Source: Dehalococcoidia bacterium
Lineage (GTDB): Bacteria > Chloroflexota > Dehalococcoidia > GIF9 > AB-539-J10
Assembly: GCA_030626915.1 (NCBI GenBank)
Contig: DAOUTC010000076.1
Span: 1-5,938 of the forward strand
Reading direction: 5' to 3'
Length of the DNA stretch: 5,938 nt
The position numbers and the translations under genes were made by a program. Every line of letters starts with the position of its first letter. Within the stretch, counting starts at the first letter, position 1. The notes under the pieces were generated by a model. The model did not search any database and was not told the origin of the DNA. It saw only the letters and a list, made by a program, of their open reading frames with translations. Positions 5,907 to 5,938 of this stretch are shown in pieces.

Positions 5907-5929
5907 AGTAATATCAAATAAAGCTAATT

Positions 5930-5935
5930 GGAGGT
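5930..5935 (+). promoter_or_regulatory. Ribosome-binding site of an off-window gene
   Basis: GGAGGT lies at the extreme right edge, downstream of the strong promoter at 5878-5906. With normal spacing its start codon would fall a few bases outside the window, so nothing can be said about the product. Confidence 0.7.
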
Positions 5936-5938
5936 AAT

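Overview
The window is a compact bacterial stretch built around a complete riboflavin (vitamin B2) cluster. Its order is dcd-ribD-ribE-ribBA-ribH on the plus strand (1533-5556). A divergent, truncated metallo-beta-lactamase-fold gene lies to the left and a small convergent elongation-factor-like gene to the right. Several traits suggest Chloroflexota, class Dehalococcoidia or a close relative: moderate base composition, a dCTP deaminase of the mycobacterial/archaeal-looking type, an RNase J-like protein with a non-standard N-terminal half, a free-standing EF-Tu-domain-2-like miniprotein, and a decayed repeat of the TGTCATTGCGAG type. This placement is from memory of such genomes and is only moderately certain.

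Layout. 1-1305 (minus): the first 435 codons of an MBL-fold hydrolase, open to the left edge with no stop in the window. 1306-1532: divergent intergenic region with the decayed inverted repeat and two short overlapping reading frames before dcd; no FMN riboswitch and no convincing promoter were seen. 1533-5556 (plus): five genes packed with gaps of 7 and 18 bases, then overlaps of 7 and 8 bases, so almost certainly one transcript. 5546-5800 (minus): an 84-residue beta-barrel protein whose 3' end overlaps ribH by 11 bases. 5801-5938: a divergent control region with a near-consensus sigma-70-type promoter (TTGACA, 17 bases, TATGAT) pointing right, a probable promoter pointing left, a small palindrome between them, and a GGAGGT ribosome-binding site at the right edge for a gene that starts outside the window.

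How the genes work together. RibBA supplies both branches: GTP cyclohydrolase II opens GTP to the diaminopyrimidine, and DHBP synthase makes the four-carbon unit from ribulose 5-phosphate. RibD deaminates and reduces the pyrimidine. A phosphatase not encoded here must then act. RibH condenses the two branches into 6,7-dimethyl-8-ribityllumazine, and RibE dismutates two lumazines into riboflavin. Dcd belongs to dUMP/dTTP supply and shares only the transcript and a pyrimidine-deaminase theme with the rest.

The rib genes are ordinary in content. The more curious parts are the non-canonical RNase J-like protein, the free-standing elongation-factor-like barrel, the missing RFN element and the architecture of the two intergenic regions. 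I found no convincing new system.
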